Origin: Catonia carolina
Lineage: Eukaryota; Arthropoda; Insecta; Hemiptera; Achilidae
Reading direction: 5' to 3'
NCBI GenBank assembly: GCA_035578175.1
Contig: JAQMRL010000003.1
Location: forward strand, 82,161,969-82,225,968
Length of the DNA stretch: 64,000 bases
Every line of letters begins with the position of its first letter. Position 1 is the stretch's first letter. Both the position numbers and the translations under genes were made by a program. Under the pieces are notes generated by a model, which was given only the letters and a program-made list of their open reading frames with translations, searched no databases and was not told where the DNA came from. Shown here piece by piece: positions 10,641 through 22,475 of the stretch.

Positions 10641-11774
10641 TGAGGCATGCCTAATTTGGAAAATACATAAATCTAAGAAAGGTATCATAAATAACTTGAA
10701 TGGTGTCATTTGCTTGTAGAAATTAAGGAATGTGGGTGTGAAGATTGTAAGGGGAGTAGAAATTTTAAAAGAATTCTCACGGGAACAAAACAATTAAGAA
10801 TTGTTAAGAAATAAATAAAAAATTAGTTGATTGTCCCGTGAGGGAAAAGACAGGAAGGAACCCTGTTGAGCCATTGATGTTTGAACATATCCAGTCAAGA
10901 GGAATGGTCAAACATTTGTCATTGGCTTACGGGTATCTATTTGTAACATGTGTCTGACTTGAGGATTTTTGGTGGGAATTAGAAAGGAGGCGAGTCGAAA
11001 AGGGAAGATAAAGGAGTAAGGAGAGTTAGTTGGAAATGAGAGATCGAAGGGTGCACAGTGAGGTTACTGGGCGACAAAAACGCTAAATGAGAGAAATTGG
11101 ATAAAATATTAAAATATCAAATAAATTAAAATATTAGGCTACATCACGGACAAACAACTTCATATACTATTCTCCAGCATCACCGCGAAAATAATACAAT
11201 ATCAACAATATCGGAAGTTTATTCATCTTCTTCTTCTTCCTCCTCTTCTTCATCGTCTCCTTGATAGAGAGTTCTGCTTCATATCTTCAATAACATACTA
11301 CAGAACCTGTTCCGGCAGCCACCAGCTTCACAACATCTTGATTTGTGCCCTCCGGACAGTTGGCGACTTCCGACCAGTCGAGGTATCCTGGTCAAGACAT
11401 CCTCGGGAAGCGATCGTACACAACTCCACCATACATCAAGTTACATTAAATTAGTAAAAACCCACAGGTATTTATAAATCAAAAATTGTAAGTGTGTACA
11501 CATATTTTATTTTATTTTATTGTCTTTATTTTGTATTTTAACAGGGTGTGTCTCGAATATATATATTTTAATTAAAATGATAAGACGTAAGAATCACATT
11601 CTGTGCAATTTTTTATAAACCACCTGTTTCCACTAAACCATCTAACGAACCTCACGCAAAAGAAATAGATTTAAAGTTACTCATAAAAAACCGATATAGT
11701 ACAAAAGTGGCAAACCCTATTGGGGGGACTTTTGGTTATAAATAATCAGAATTTTTATAAAAAAGAATAGTACA
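10641..11774 (+). repeat. 3' LTR of the gypsy element
   Basis: This is the partner of the 5' LTR at 2886-4019, same length and ends, with no differences noticed by eye. It is preceded by a purine-rich tract and followed by the attg target duplication. A minus-strand open frame that lies partly in it is chance; the same frame occurs in the 5' LTR. Confidence 0.95.
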
Positions 11775-11778
11775 ATTG

Positions 11779-12369
11779 TGTTGAATCTTTTCTCAGGTCT
11801 CTACTAACTTCGCAATTTTTGAAATCATCGTAAATTTTGACGAATGAACGTAAAGTATATTTTTTTGTTATTCCTTTTCGAAAGCTATTTTCAGATCAAT
11901 ATGCAATGTTGCGTTTGATTCATAAATTGGTGCTCCAGTTGATTTTTTACAGGAAGGCCCAATTTTTTTCTCCTGTTCCAAATATCTGGAGAACGTGTTC
12001 CCAAATTAGTCGTAGCAGCATTAATTTCTTCGTAATGAGAGTTGTGATAGATACTGTTAAAGGTAGCACATAAATGTTTCAGTCTGTATTTAAGTTGTTC
12101 TGGAAAGTAGGTTACACTCATTGTTCAATTAAAAAAAAATTAATTAATCCAATTCATTATACGGTAACTCAAAACAAATCACTTTCTACACCCAGTTACT
12201 TATAATTTCTCAAAGTCTTAGTCAGTTTTTTATCGATGAATTATGCAATATATTCAACACTGGTGCACTATTATATCAATTCCCTTCTTTATGTCGTCAA
12301 TTGATGAAATCAATGTGTTAAGTGTTTGTAGCACCCGGTTCTGTTCTGTTCAAATATCATTAAAAATCC
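11779..12369. other. AT-rich stretch with no supported gene
   Basis: Sequence flanking the gypsy element. Short open frames on both strands overlap each other and show no family features. No repeat shared with the rest of the window was recognised before 12370. Confidence 0.45.
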
Positions 12370-13290
12370 GGTGTGAAACATTTACACGACTCAATCTCAC
12401 CAAAGTAAATAACCGTGTTTATTCATGAGTAAACAATGCAAAGTAAAACTCAAAATCTAATTTTAATCGTAATTGAATGACGCTAAATGAAAATTAATCT
12501 CTTTAAAACCTAAAAATACGGAAAATCACTAATTGACGCAAAGCTCGGCTCTGTAAAAACAAAATGTTTGAAATAAAATTTCTAGGTTTTCTAATTTTCT
12601 ATACCTTTGATAATATACATTTTTATCGTAAAATGCATACCTACTGAGACCGTTATCTTAAAACAATCTCATTTTTTAATCAGAAAAATAGAGAAAATTA
12701 CTAATTGACGCTAAACTAACCGTTGTAGAAAAAACTTTTTGAATTAAAGTTGTAGGTTTTTAATTTCCTTCAACTTTAATCATATACGCTTTTCCCACCA
12801 ATGCATATTAATTTAAAAAAAATATTACCTCGAGAGCACAAACCTCCCAAAGAATTTCAGGAGAACTTTCAGGAATTTCAGGAGATTTTATCCTATCTTG
12901 TAGAAATCTTGTAAAACAATGTAGTATAAAAAAGGAGATTTCTAAAAAAGTGTAGAAGCCGTTTTTAAGGAAATCACAAAAGTGAAAAATTGCATGAATA
13001 AACTATAACTTCCGTTGGACCAATTTTAATAAAACTATTCGCGTTGGATCCCCTAGTGGTACCTAAATCAAGTTTCAAGTTTCAACGTTTTATGCTACAC
13101 CATTTCTGAGATATTTTGTTCCCACATTCACAGACCAATCTCTGAAAACATAGTTTTTGGGTAAATAGGACCTAAAACATGTATTTACCGTGAAAACTAA
13201 ATTTCAAAAAATTAACATGAAAGAAATACTTTCCTTCCCCATATATTTATATATAGCGCAAGAGAAAGTAAAATTAGGATCTCTAGGTTG
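12370..13290 (-). repeat. Dispersed repeat family D, copy 1
   Basis: Read on the minus strand, this shares a long series of short conserved words with 23440-24075 and 28285-28640: GGTCTGTGAATGTGGGAACA (compare GGTCTGTGTGTG...AACAAAATA), the phrase about loss of A-rich words ending in CTACAACTTTAATT, AGCGTCAATTAGT, and CATGAATAAACA near the far end. It contains two tandem units of about 190 bp (12490-12830), each with ATGCAT, then GTATAT...AAAG, then an AAAACCTA word and GCGTCAATTAGT. The last part (13210-13290, CAAGAGAAAGTAAAATT) also matches the copy at 14880-14945. No coding potential was found. The class is unknown to me. Confidence 0.6.
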
Positions 13291-14214
13291 CTAAATTACG
13301 TAAAGTATCACCTTTTAAAAACCTAAGAGCCTATCCGCTTTGGATGTTGGCGATTATCATATTTAATCTACGCTTATTAGTTATTATACGAAACAACTCC
13401 GCGGAGCTAGTACCAAAACAGGCATTTAAATTGGCAAGGCAGGAAATTCTTCTTTGGCCAGGAATTCTTTTTCCTTTTACCCTTCCTTGCAGGATGCATC
13501 ACAGTTTTTTATAAACAGGCTACTTGATATTAAAATATTTCTTTATGTATAAATTACATGATTATGATAGCAAAAATATATATGCCATACTTTTTAAGCA
13601 CACACAAGTAGGTAATACAAGTAGGTTTTTATAAAACCGCCATAAAGAATATTATTAAAGTCAAGATATTTGGAAAGGAGAGTTTAAATTTAGGTGTGTA
13701 AAATATGGTAAGTAGTTAACTTAGTAACTTACAAACTACAACTACGTAGGAAGGATGTCACTGGTTCGGTAGGTCGAAGAGTACATGTAGTCAGTATCAA
13801 CTACAGCAGTATAGTTAGGTTTCAGTACCGTGAATTCATGTGTGAGGAGACTGGGTAGAATAGAAGTAGCGACGGCAATTACCGTCGGTAGGGTTGGAGG
13901 TCGAAGGCAAAGACGGGACGTAGTACCTCTAATCTCATGATTTGTGCCCACCTTATCGCTAGACCTCAGCCTACCCTTCCATATTTTATTCTGAAAATTA
14001 CATTTAAATTATTGCCAAGAAGCTTAGTCTGTGTAAAGGGTATAAGGGTGGTAATAACCCCCTATTATAGGGGTTAATCGTTATTAATAAATAGGTTCTT
14101 CTCCCATTTCTCTTTAATATTGTATTCTCCTTTTTGATTCATCTATTACAAAGGAGGGATCTTTTATATTGTTCATCCTTAAATTAAAAATCTGGTTTGA
14201 AACATTTTTTTCTC
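13291..14214. other. Mostly featureless stretch; weak exon candidate on the minus strand at 13742-13870
   Basis: The minus strand is open from 13951 to 13742. The last part reads HEFTVLKPNYTAVVDTDYMY and follows a pyrimidine-rich stretch ending in CAG at about 13850, so it could be an exon. The possible donor (GTAGTT at about 13744) is weak and I recognise no family with confidence. A short inverted repeat CGACGG...CCGTCG lies at about 13871-13888. The rest of the stretch shows nothing. Confidence 0.25.
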
Positions 14215-14945
14215 TCAACACACGTTGAAACACACTTTGAAACACACACATACTCTGAAACACACGATTTTCTCTCGGTAATATAAATAATAAAATACTT
14301 AACCTATGTTTAGTTGTTGTTGTTTAGGTCATCAGCCGAAAGGCTGTTTTGAACCTGCAGAGGTTTTACTAAGTAAATCGAGGAGTGAAGTGGTTTACCA
14401 TTGCCTTCCTCACTGAGTGGAAAAATACGCTTATCAGCATGCCGGGCCCTCTGAAAAGCACATATTTTCCACTCTGCAAATGACACATTCACTTCATTCA
14501 CCACAGGGTCTGGCTGTATAGTGAAATTCATTACTTTCAGAGGAGATAACTCTGACTAGTGTCTTTTACACCTCTACCTCTTCTGTTCTTAAATTATTCA
14601 GTCATTTAATTGACTGACCATGTGATAAGAAACAGAACTATTTATTTTAGTCCTGCAATGAAGAGATTGAGCGTAAATAATTTGACACTCCACCTGTCTG
14701 TTATGGGCAAATGTTTAGTTATGAGTAAATAATATAAAATTTAAAATATAGCCTAATTTTAATAATGAGTGAATAACTTTAAATGAAAATCAACCTCTTT
14801 TGGCCTTAAAATTACAACAAATTGCTAATTGAAGCTAACGTAGGCTTCTAGTAAACATACACACACACGAATAATATTTTCCTTCCCTTTATATTCATAC
14901 AGGGCAAGAGAAAGGAGAAACACAATGTTAAAGAAATCCAGATTG
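14215..14945 (-). repeat. Dispersed repeat family D, copy 4, split by a family A insertion
   Basis: The left piece (14215-14315, with GAAACACACGATTTTCTCTC) and the right piece (14711-14945, with ATGAGTGAATAACTTTAAAT and AATTGAAGCTAACG) match adjoining parts of the reverse complement of the copy at 23440-24075. The 395-bp element A at 14316-14710 lies between them with its own 10-bp target duplication. Family D was therefore here before A inserted. Confidence 0.6.
14316..14710 (+). mobile_element. Repeat family A (SINE-like), copy 1
   Basis: The element begins GTTGTTGTTTAGGTCATC and ends CTGTTATGGGCAA. It is flanked on both sides by the exact 10-bp duplication ATGTTTAGTT (14306-14315 and 14711-14720). 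Near the 5' end is a small hairpin CAGCC-GAAA-GGCTG (14333-14346), followed by TTTTGAACC, which is close to a Pol III B box. There is no long ORF and no poly(A) tail. Five more copies of the same length class are in this window. It looks like a SINE or other target-primed retroposon; an origin from a longer partner element is also possible. Confidence 0.85.
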
Positions 14946-15059
14946 AATTGGTTTTTTAAAACTTATTTTTTAGTTTATTAAGGTGCATAACATCTTGGTC
15001 ATTAATGACTATTTGAGTTAACAAACTTTGGATTTAAAAGAGTACGGTAATAATTTTTC

Positions 15060-15150
15060 AGTCTTTAGACGGTAATCTAACCTGGAACCTCTCGCTTTGC
15101 AGTGCATCACTCATTAGAGTGCTGCATTGCACTAATCAATGAGCCACAAA
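15060..15150 (-). repeat. Degenerate tRNA-like (SINE head) sequence
   Basis: On the minus strand, TGGCTCATTGATTAGTGCA resembles a Pol III A box. About 45 bases later AGGTTCCAGGTTAGATTACC resembles a tRNA T-arm/B box with changes. The spacing fits a tRNA-derived SINE head. No tail was identified. Confidence 0.4.
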
Positions 15151-16859
15151 AGCAATCAAATTAAATTTATGAATTAAGATGATAGATGAAGTGGATTTGC
15201 AATAAATAAATTGTACAATTCTTATTAAACAGTTTGTTACAAATGAACTTTATTAGATAAAATTAATTTAACTAGCAAAGGATCTAAAACTAAATACGTA
15301 GTTAAACTTAAAATGCTTACAACGTAACAATTGAAAATATCTCAATAAAACTAATAATTTAAGAAAAGAGTAAGAGAGTATATATGTACTAAAAATATTT
15401 ATGGAATTTCTATTTGAAAATATATGTTCCATATTGCTAGTTACTGTAAAGACGGTTATAATTTTGCCAGTTCTTTTCAAACTAAGACGTATACAATGAA
15501 ACATAGTAAATTTTCCGTTTCAAGATTAGATTGGAAATCTAGGTCGTCAGAACATTTCAGTTGAACTTGCCTCACTCTGAAATGTGTAATTATCTTGAGT
15601 CTTGAGTTCTAGTTGCAGTAAAAAAGCACAAAGAAAGAATTCCAAGTACAGTACAGAAAAGTAAAGTAGTAATCCAGTTCGAATAAATCCTTTTTGCGAT
15701 AAATTCTTCATTCCAAGTGAACATAAAAGAAAGATTCCATTGAAAAAGTAGCAGATAAATAAAAGACAATAATGGAGATGGTGTTTTCTTTGTAAAAAAT
15801 AGTTTTACTATAAGATTGTAAAACAATCTGAAGCAATTTTTATTGATTCTTTATCCATTGCAACTACTAATTAAGTACAATAAGTTAAAGTTCATTTCTA
15901 AAGAACTTCAAGTGCCAATTATATTGGAATTACGTTTCATAGATAGAATAAAAAGTCGATTTAATAATTCATTAGAAAGCATTTATTCATTATTTTACTA
16001 AAAGAAATAACTGTTTTAGAATTTAATCATTTTTAATCTTTAATTTTCATTGTTCAGACTAGGCCGATCTTGTACAGTTTAAGTATTGAGCCTAAAAGAA
16101 ATAATTGAGCAGAATAAGAAATGCAATAAGGGAATACACGTTGCAATTGCTAATTTAATGAAGATTTTTTTATAATATGTTAAATCGAAATTCTGAGGAC
16201 ACCGATGTAGAACGAAGAACGAACTGTTGACAAAACAAATTTTAAAGACAATAAACAAAAGATCTAAAGTGTCGGATAAGAGGAATAAAGAAGCCAGAAA
16301 GGTTTTTAAGAAAATTAGAATAAACAAAAAAGCATTATGAACCGACCAACGTTCTATTTAGTGATTACTACTGACATTAATTAAGGCTTTCACGAATAAC
16401 AAAAGAATAACATCAGATGGATGAAAGAAAGGAGTAAAATTTATAGTAAAAGTTTTTGATAGTGTCGGCTACAATAAACTTCCAGAAATATTTAGAGTTA
16501 CTTTACGTGGTCTAAAATTATCACAAATAAAAACAAGGAGGATCCAGGAAAATATTGTTTGATGTTTTAGAACGATCAAGAATGTTTCTGAGGTTGTCAT
16601 GTAACATTTTTGGTGTAAGTGTATGTGAGTGAAAAAACAAAGGTTCAACTTTATGAATGGTACGATATCAAAATAACTTAAGGTCCGTAAATAAAATTCT
16701 TCTTAAGCTTGAAAACCTATGATAGTTCCCGGTTGTCTTTTAAATAGCTAAAAATGTGAAAAATGTCATTTATTCCTAGGATTAAACTGCAGGCTGTTGA
16801 AATTCGATTCTTAAAACCAGTGAAGGGATAAACACGAATGAACTAAATATGAAAGCCAA
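15151..16859. other. AT-rich stretch with no supported gene
   Basis: Several minus-strand open frames of about 80 codons (for example near 15268-15504, 15590-15826 and 16079-16327) are low-complexity, Phe/Leu-rich and have no motif. A short similarity (AGGCTTTCACGAATAACAAAAG and TTACGTGGTCTA words, 16384-16520) to 33325-33475 hints at an old dispersed repeat. Confidence 0.4.
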
Positions 16860-17110
16860 AAGTACATAGTGATCGCGGAAATGATAAGATGAAGGGTGAC
16901 AGTTGGAAGAATGGCTACGGTCATCAAAGAAAATGCATAATTGTATAATAAATGGTAAAAGAAATTTCAGACGTCCAAGAAAAAGATGGGCGTATCAAAT
17001 CAATTGTGAATGAGGCAACATGCATAAGCATTAAAATCGAGATGTTTGGGACGGATATGGAAAAAATCTAGGAGTAGATAGGAGGAGGATGATGGAGTAG
17101 GGAATTTCAT
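16860..17110 (+). pseudogene. Decayed LINE C-terminal fragment (weak)
   Basis: The translation in broken frames contains RNFRRPRKRWAYQI at about 16955-17003, then RDVWDGYGKNLG and RRRMM. A GRPRKRW...D motif and an RD.W...G tail are common in the region after the RT of insect LINEs. Stops interrupt it. The call rests on these short motifs only. Confidence 0.35.
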
Positions 17111-17499
17111 AAATCGATAAAATGAGAAATAATTGGTGACAAATATAAACTGTAACTATTTTGGTTTAACTAGTTTCAAATTAATCGCAATAAAGTTATT
17201 TCCAACAAGACAGAAATAAATTTTCTAGCCTTCGTAAAGTAAATATATACCATGTAGGTTTACCCCACACTAAATCAGTTTTCCGAAAGGTCGTCGTCAT
17301 CAGTGTACTTGAAACTAATAAGTTTGCAATACAGTTTGATTTATATCCCAGCTTCTAGTTATCATTTCCAAGTAAAAACCAACTTATTTCTCAGATAACA
17401 TTTTCAAAAACTGTTATTTAGATACAGTAGAATCTTATAACAATCAGCTGTTTTTCAATTTTGATTGTTTTTATGGATAATTAATTTTATCAACTTTTT

Positions 17500-17552
17500 T
17501 CTGCATTAGCAGAAAATGCAAAACAGTCAGACGTAAAACAAAAAAAACTGGT
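17500..17552 (+). repeat. Tail piece of SINE family C
   Basis: CTGCATTAGCAGAAAATGCA followed by AAACAGTCAGACGTAAAAC and an A-run matches the 3' ends of the C copies at 45350-45505 and 58929-59111. The tRNA-like head is not visible upstream, so it is truncated or decayed. Confidence 0.6.
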
Positions 17553-18445
17553 TTTAGATTATTGGTTTTTTTAACTAATTCTCTAATTAAGTTTTCTGTA
17601 TTTTATTTTAAACTTTTAATTTTTTAAATATTTAATGAAACTCAGTTTACTTAATAAATTAATATTTTAACTAAATTGTTAAATTAAATTTAAATTCTGT
17701 TACAAGATTAAATGTCACACATAAGATTTATAAAGAAGGCTTGTCATTTAAAATATTTTGTAATCTCAAAATCCTAAATGGAATTTCTAAGATACTTATA
17801 AGAAACCTAAGATCACTATGGTAAATGTAGTAATTTTCAAAGTCTCACGAAACAATATCTGTCTTTATTAAAATTTATTTGAATGAATGAAGTTTTCGAC
17901 TATTCATTAACAATGGATTTAGGTTTACTGACGATAACTGTACAACTCAAAGAATATTTTTTAAACAGGAACAAATTTATAAAGATCAAGATATAAAATT
18001 AATTAAAATATACAAACGGATTAAAAAAAATACGATGATGAAGAATTGAAAAAAATTAATGATTGATATAACAATAACATTAAAAAAACAAGCTAGTAAA
18101 AAAACAAGCACAATACTATGTAAGGCAAAATTAATTTTAAGAATTCAAATTACAGTATGATACAGTTAATTCAGTAAACATTATTTTAATGTATTTCAGG
18201 AGTTTAAAAAACAATTTGAAATGTACAAGCAAGAGAAAATTAAACACGATATATAAGAATTGATTTGAAACTAATTGAAAGATTATCTAAATGTGCTTAA
18301 TCAAATACCTTGACAACAAATATTTCGTTATACAAAGAACAGTTCTATGCGTCATTTATGAAGATCTCATAGTATTTATACTGAGTGATTGATTCAAAAC
18401 CGAACATCAATTTCTGTATTATTATTATTAGTATTAAAATTTATT
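17553..18445. other. Very AT-rich stretch, nothing recognised
   Basis: Long A and T runs, no open frame with content, and no shared repeat noticed between the family C tail and the family A copy. Confidence 0.5.
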
Positions 18446-18455
18446 AGTGAAAATT

Positions 18456-18849
18456 TTGCCCATAACAGGCAGGTAGAGTGTTAAATTATTTGCACTCGAT
18501 CAGCTAGTTCCAGGGATACAAAAAATAGTTCTGTTTCTTATCACGTAGTTAGCCAATTATATGACTAAAGGATTTAAGAAAAGAAGAGGTACAGACGTAA
18601 AATATGCTAGTCAGAGTTATCTCCTCTGAGAGTAATAAATTTACAGCCAGAACCTGTGGTGAATGAGCTGAAGGTGTTATTTGCAGTGTGGAAAGTAGAT
18701 GCTTTTTGGAGGGCCAGGCATGCTGATAAACATAGGCTAATTTTCTACTTGTTGAGGAAGGCATTGGTAAACCACCTCACTCCTCGTTTTACTTAGTAAA
18801 GCATCTAGAGATTCAAGCCAGCTATACGGCTGATGACCTAAACAATAAC
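18456..18849 (-). mobile_element. Repeat family A, copy 2
   Basis: This is a reverse-oriented copy of 394 bp that starts (minus strand) GTTATTGTTTAGGTCATCAG and ends CTGTTATGGGCAA. The flanks are AGTGAAAATT (18446-18455) and AGTAAAAATT (18850-18859), a 10-bp target duplication with one change. The 5' hairpin stem is kept (CAGC/GCTG) while the loop differs from the other copies. Confidence 0.85.
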
Positions 18850-18859
18850 AGTAAAAATT

Positions 18860-20102
18860 ATAATTTTTATTACTTAAATTTCACACGCTAGACATTTGTG
18901 ACCATAATGACCTGTTTATGTACGTTATAGTACTCTACTCGAACATAGAAAAGAATGGAATCGTTAAACAAGTGATTCATCTATGAAAAAAATGGAAGTC
19001 AAAATACTACATTTTATTAATTAATCCAGAACACCTAGATAAGATTTAATATTTTAGAAATATATTTTGAATAGAATTGTATGAAATTTCAATTACAGAT
19101 TGACCTAATTTATATTTTAGAAAGAAATTTAGAAAAATGTAATATTAATGTTGGTAAAAAACGATAAATTACAAAGAATACAATGCTTTGTGTACAATGA
19201 GATGGAGTAACTTAAATAATTATAGTAATATGAATCTCAAGAGCAGTAATAATTTATAAGAGGAGAATGCAGACCATAACTAATGTAAGATAAAATAATG
19301 GTATCAAGTAATAAATAGTGGTGAGGATAAATGAAAGTGTAAAAAAAGGAAGCGGAAGGAAAAGAATATTGCACAACGTAGTTTCAAGAGTAGTAAAAAG
19401 AAGGGAAAATAAAGAATTTTCCTAAAGAAAATATGTTCCAATAACTTGGTGCTGCTTTTCTTAGTACTTGACACCTAAGAAAGGAAGAACGGTTCAATCT
19501 AAGTACAGGTATGTTTATGTGAGTATGTTTGCATGTGTTGGTGTAGTATATCTTGCGGTTGGGTTATAAGATAGATAGATAGAGAGAAAGATCTGTTTGA
19601 GGAGCCGCAAATATTGGATTTAATAATGCAAGAAGTATGAAGATCATTTTTCAAGACCAGGTGCCAAGGCAATCAATCTTTTCTTTCAAAGATAAAGATG
19701 AAGAAAAAACGTGACCTAACGCCTAGAAAGGTAGTATAAGGTATACCTTATTTTGAATTACTCCATAAATAACCTAAAAATTAGATCGGATAGTCCAGTG
19801 GTCTAATAAAAAAATAAATAAATAAAATCGCTCGAGGTAATATTTTTACAATTCTTTCTCCTAAACCTTTACATAATGGATGAACATATAGTTACACTTC
19901 TTGAAGTATTGAAAGATAATTTATAGTACTTTTTAGTCTATTACTGAGTTTTAATAATGAAATTAATTAATAAAAAATTAAAATTACAGTCACCATCAAT
20001 CGGGGAAACCCATTTTCAAATAATCAATCATAAATAATAATAAGTTTCAAGACCTTTAATAACGAATACAATAAAACTCTTAAACTATTACAGTTGAGTT
20101 TT
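18860..20102. other. AT-rich stretch with no supported gene
   Basis: Only a short GATA run (about 19570-19582) and A-rich simple sequence (about 19805-19828) stand out. The words CTCGAGGTAATATTTTT near 19832 resemble part of family D (compare 12827 on the other strand), so a small D remnant may be here. Confidence 0.4.
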
Positions 20103-20448
20103 AAATATCCATTCCGCTCAAATATCGTATTGGACAAAAAAATTTTAGAGCAGATGTCTCATTTAAATTATGTAGGTTGTTATGTTTGCTTTGACAGAGA
20201 TGTTGATGTAGAGAAGGTTACCATGTTTCAAATCTTGTGGAAAACAATAAATAGAACACTAAAATAAAATAAAATAAATAAAATAAAATATCCAATCCGC
20301 TCAAATATCGTACTGGACAAACAAATTTCAGAGCAGATGTCTCATTTAAATTATGTAGGTTGTTATGTTTGCTTTGGCAGAGATGTTAATGTAGAGAAGG
20401 TTACCAAGTTTCAAATCTTGTGGGGAACAATAAATAGAACACTAAAAT
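20103..20448 (+). repeat. Direct duplication, two 163-bp units joined by an (AAAAT)n spacer
   Basis: Unit 1 (20103-20265) and unit 2 (20286-20448) both run from AAATATCC...CCGCTCAAATATCGTA to AATAGAACACTAAAAT and differ at only about ten positions by eye. The spacer is AAAT/AAAAT simple sequence. Either a tandem duplication or two insertions of an A-tailed short element at the same place would explain it. No protein motif was found. Confidence 0.85.
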
Positions 20449-20534
20449 TAATTTAAACGATAGAAAGAGACAAAGTTAAAATTCTACAAAACAATTGCTG
20501 CTTGAATTTTTTTTTCTAATTTAAGTTAAATTTT

Positions 20535-20880
20535 GTTAGTTAATCGCGGATAATAACAGAAAACTGCAATGCAGATTGAAAGCTGCAGAGGTGAAATACT
20601 TGAGACGAGTGAATAAATGTACCAGGCCAGACTTGATTTCCAATAAAGAGATAGGGAAGGAGTTACGCATACATAATTTAAATTAACGTGTATTAGCATA
20701 CTATTAAGAATGGTCAGGTCATGTATTAGAATTCTAGATGACCTCTGAACGTAATAAAATTTGTGCCATCTGAAAGACGTTATAGGACGGCCACAAAAAC
20801 GATGGTAAACCTTGTGAAATCGGAACATATTACTTATCGCTGTTGGAAGAAGATAAGGTTTAAATTTGAACATTTACAAT
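20535..20880 (+). pseudogene. Decayed LINE C-terminal fragment with zinc-knuckle-less tail
   Basis: Plus-strand translation gives LQCRLKAAEVKYLRRVNKCT, then RPDLISNKEIGKELRIHNLN, then after a stop EWSGHV, and further on a GRPQKRW-like segment across a frameshift (about 20785-20810). The order (AAE.KYLRR, R.D.I.N..I.KEL.I, W..H, GRP..RW) is typical of the end of ORF2 in many insect LINEs. Stops and frame changes mark it as dead. The minus-strand 115-codon frame over the same bases is a shadow. Confidence 0.65.
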
Positions 20881-21217
20881 GCTCGCATCATTATTTCGTA
20901 TCATGTTACTCCTTGTAATTCCAATGTAGTTTGGGAGCATTTGAGAATCTTGTGTTTCTAAATAAATCATAAAAAATACGATGCCATACCATAATTAATT
21001 TTAAAAACTTCTTCTTCTTTTCCTCCTCCTCCTCTTCGCGGGTAAGGCATTTCTACTTTTTCCGACAACCATCTTTTCTTCGGCCTTCCAATATCTTTGC
21101 TTAGAAAGTGAGAGGGAACAAAAGGAGTAACAACCTCGTTAAAAAACCAAGATTAATCTGGCTTCAAATGGTAACAACCTGTTAAAGGAGCCGTACCTAG
21201 GGTTATTAGGTAAAGCT

Positions 21218-21403
21218 GGTCAACGATCTCGAAGATGGATGAGAAAAGAAATTCCGAACGGCGGAGAGAGCGAAAAGCCTAGGGAGTAAACCCCGAATGA
21301 AAATCAAGTGTGAAAAATGGACAACGGTCTCAAATTGGCGAGGGAGAGATTTCCAACGATGAAGAGAGCGTAAGAACCAAGAAGGTGGGTTTCTGAATGA
21401 AAC
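21218..21403 (+). repeat. Two diverged tandem units with a 101-bp period
   Basis: Units starting at 21218 and 21319 share GG.CAACG.TCTC, then GA.GGA.AGA.ATTCC.AACG, GAGAGAGCG.AA and GAATGAAA in the same order. They are clearly related but diverged. They sit in a locally GC-richer patch (21180-21440) that could be part of an older element; no coding sense was found. Confidence 0.6.
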
Positions 21404-21439
21404 CCATGGTGCATTCAAACGTTCTGTCTCTGAACTATC

Positions 21440-22475
21440 TTACAAGGCTTTGGTAGCGCCTTTAAGAAAATATAAATTACTCAAAGCACTCTACGACCTC
21501 AGAAATAGGACTGGCAACAACGGAAATATTTAAAATATTAACAAAATTGTTACTTTAAAAGTAAAAAAAAGAAACAAAATTAATTATCTTCAAAAAAGAG
21601 CCATAAAAGGTAATTTAATGTTGACGTTGTTGTCAACCATTTTGTTGATTACCTTTAATTTTTATTTATACTGGATACGAAGGAAAATCACAACTCTTAA
21701 AAGATGACTTTAGAACAAGGTTATCAGGTATAATGTATAAAGCCTTGGTATTTTTCAATTTAAGTAACAATAAAGTAAAAATCCCTTAGTGCTTGTATTT
21801 TTTACAGGAGTTCTTTCTTTAAAACGTTTTAAGTTAAACTCATCAACAAAGAGTTCATAAGTAGGCCCATTACATCGTTTTCCTTTAATTTTAAGCCTTT
21901 TCTCATTCTTTTTTTACTTTTTGTCAATTATTAAAATTACCATCCCATTAATTAGTCTAGCTTCTTCTTTTCAATTTTTGAACAAATTTAATTTGTACTT
22001 TACTTTAAGAAAAGAATCTGGATCTGGTCTTCTTTTATCTTATTCCTTACTTAAACTTCCTATCTCCCGCTCTTTTACTTCCTTTTCTTGGAACACTTTC
22101 TCTTAATAAAATATTCATTAACAGAAAAAGGGTAGAAGATTTATCTCGTTGATGATTATACCGTTTGTAAATTAAAACCGTAAAAGTTCATCTAATATTA
22201 TTACTGTTAGGCTATTTAAACATCAAAAAGAATTTTAAAAATAGAAATAAATTTTTCCGAGCTGTTCTAGGATATTTAAATGGGTTCGATTTACTTCTAA
22301 TCAACCGTTTGTATAATTCGAAGCTTCGTGTACCCCATACAGTTGAAATTAGCCAAAATTCGCACGAGACCCCACACGTCATAACTAAACTATGTAACCA
22401 TTACCCGAACACAACGTTTTAATAAAAAATAAAAAAAATTCATTACTGTAAAGTAACGCTCATAATTCAGTATAT
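21440..22475. other. AT-rich stretch with no supported gene
   Basis: A small plus-strand open frame (21921-22106) is pyrimidine-rich and has no motif. Nothing else was recognised. The 20881-21217 stretch is also without a gene. Confidence 0.4.

Larger units (their letters stand above)
2886..11774 (+). mobile_element. Complete Ty3/gypsy LTR retrotransposon, 8889 bp
   Basis: The element has two LTRs of equal length (1134 bp; 2886-4019 and 10641-11774) that begin TGAGGCATGCC and end TAGTACA, the usual TG...CA pattern. The 4-bp sequence attg lies just outside both ends (2882-2885 and 11775-11778), as expected for a target-site duplication. Inside are gag (4085-5869), pol (5869-9222) in the order protease, RT, RNase H, integrase (the Ty3/gypsy order), and a purine tract before the 3' LTR. 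There is no env-like ORF in the 1.4 kb after pol. Both ORFs are intact and I noticed no difference between the LTRs, so the insertion is probably very recent and the copy may be functional; that last point is inference. Confidence 0.96.

Noticed and set aside
20526..20873. 115-codon minus-strand frame
   Set aside because: Antisense to recognisable LINE text on the plus strand.
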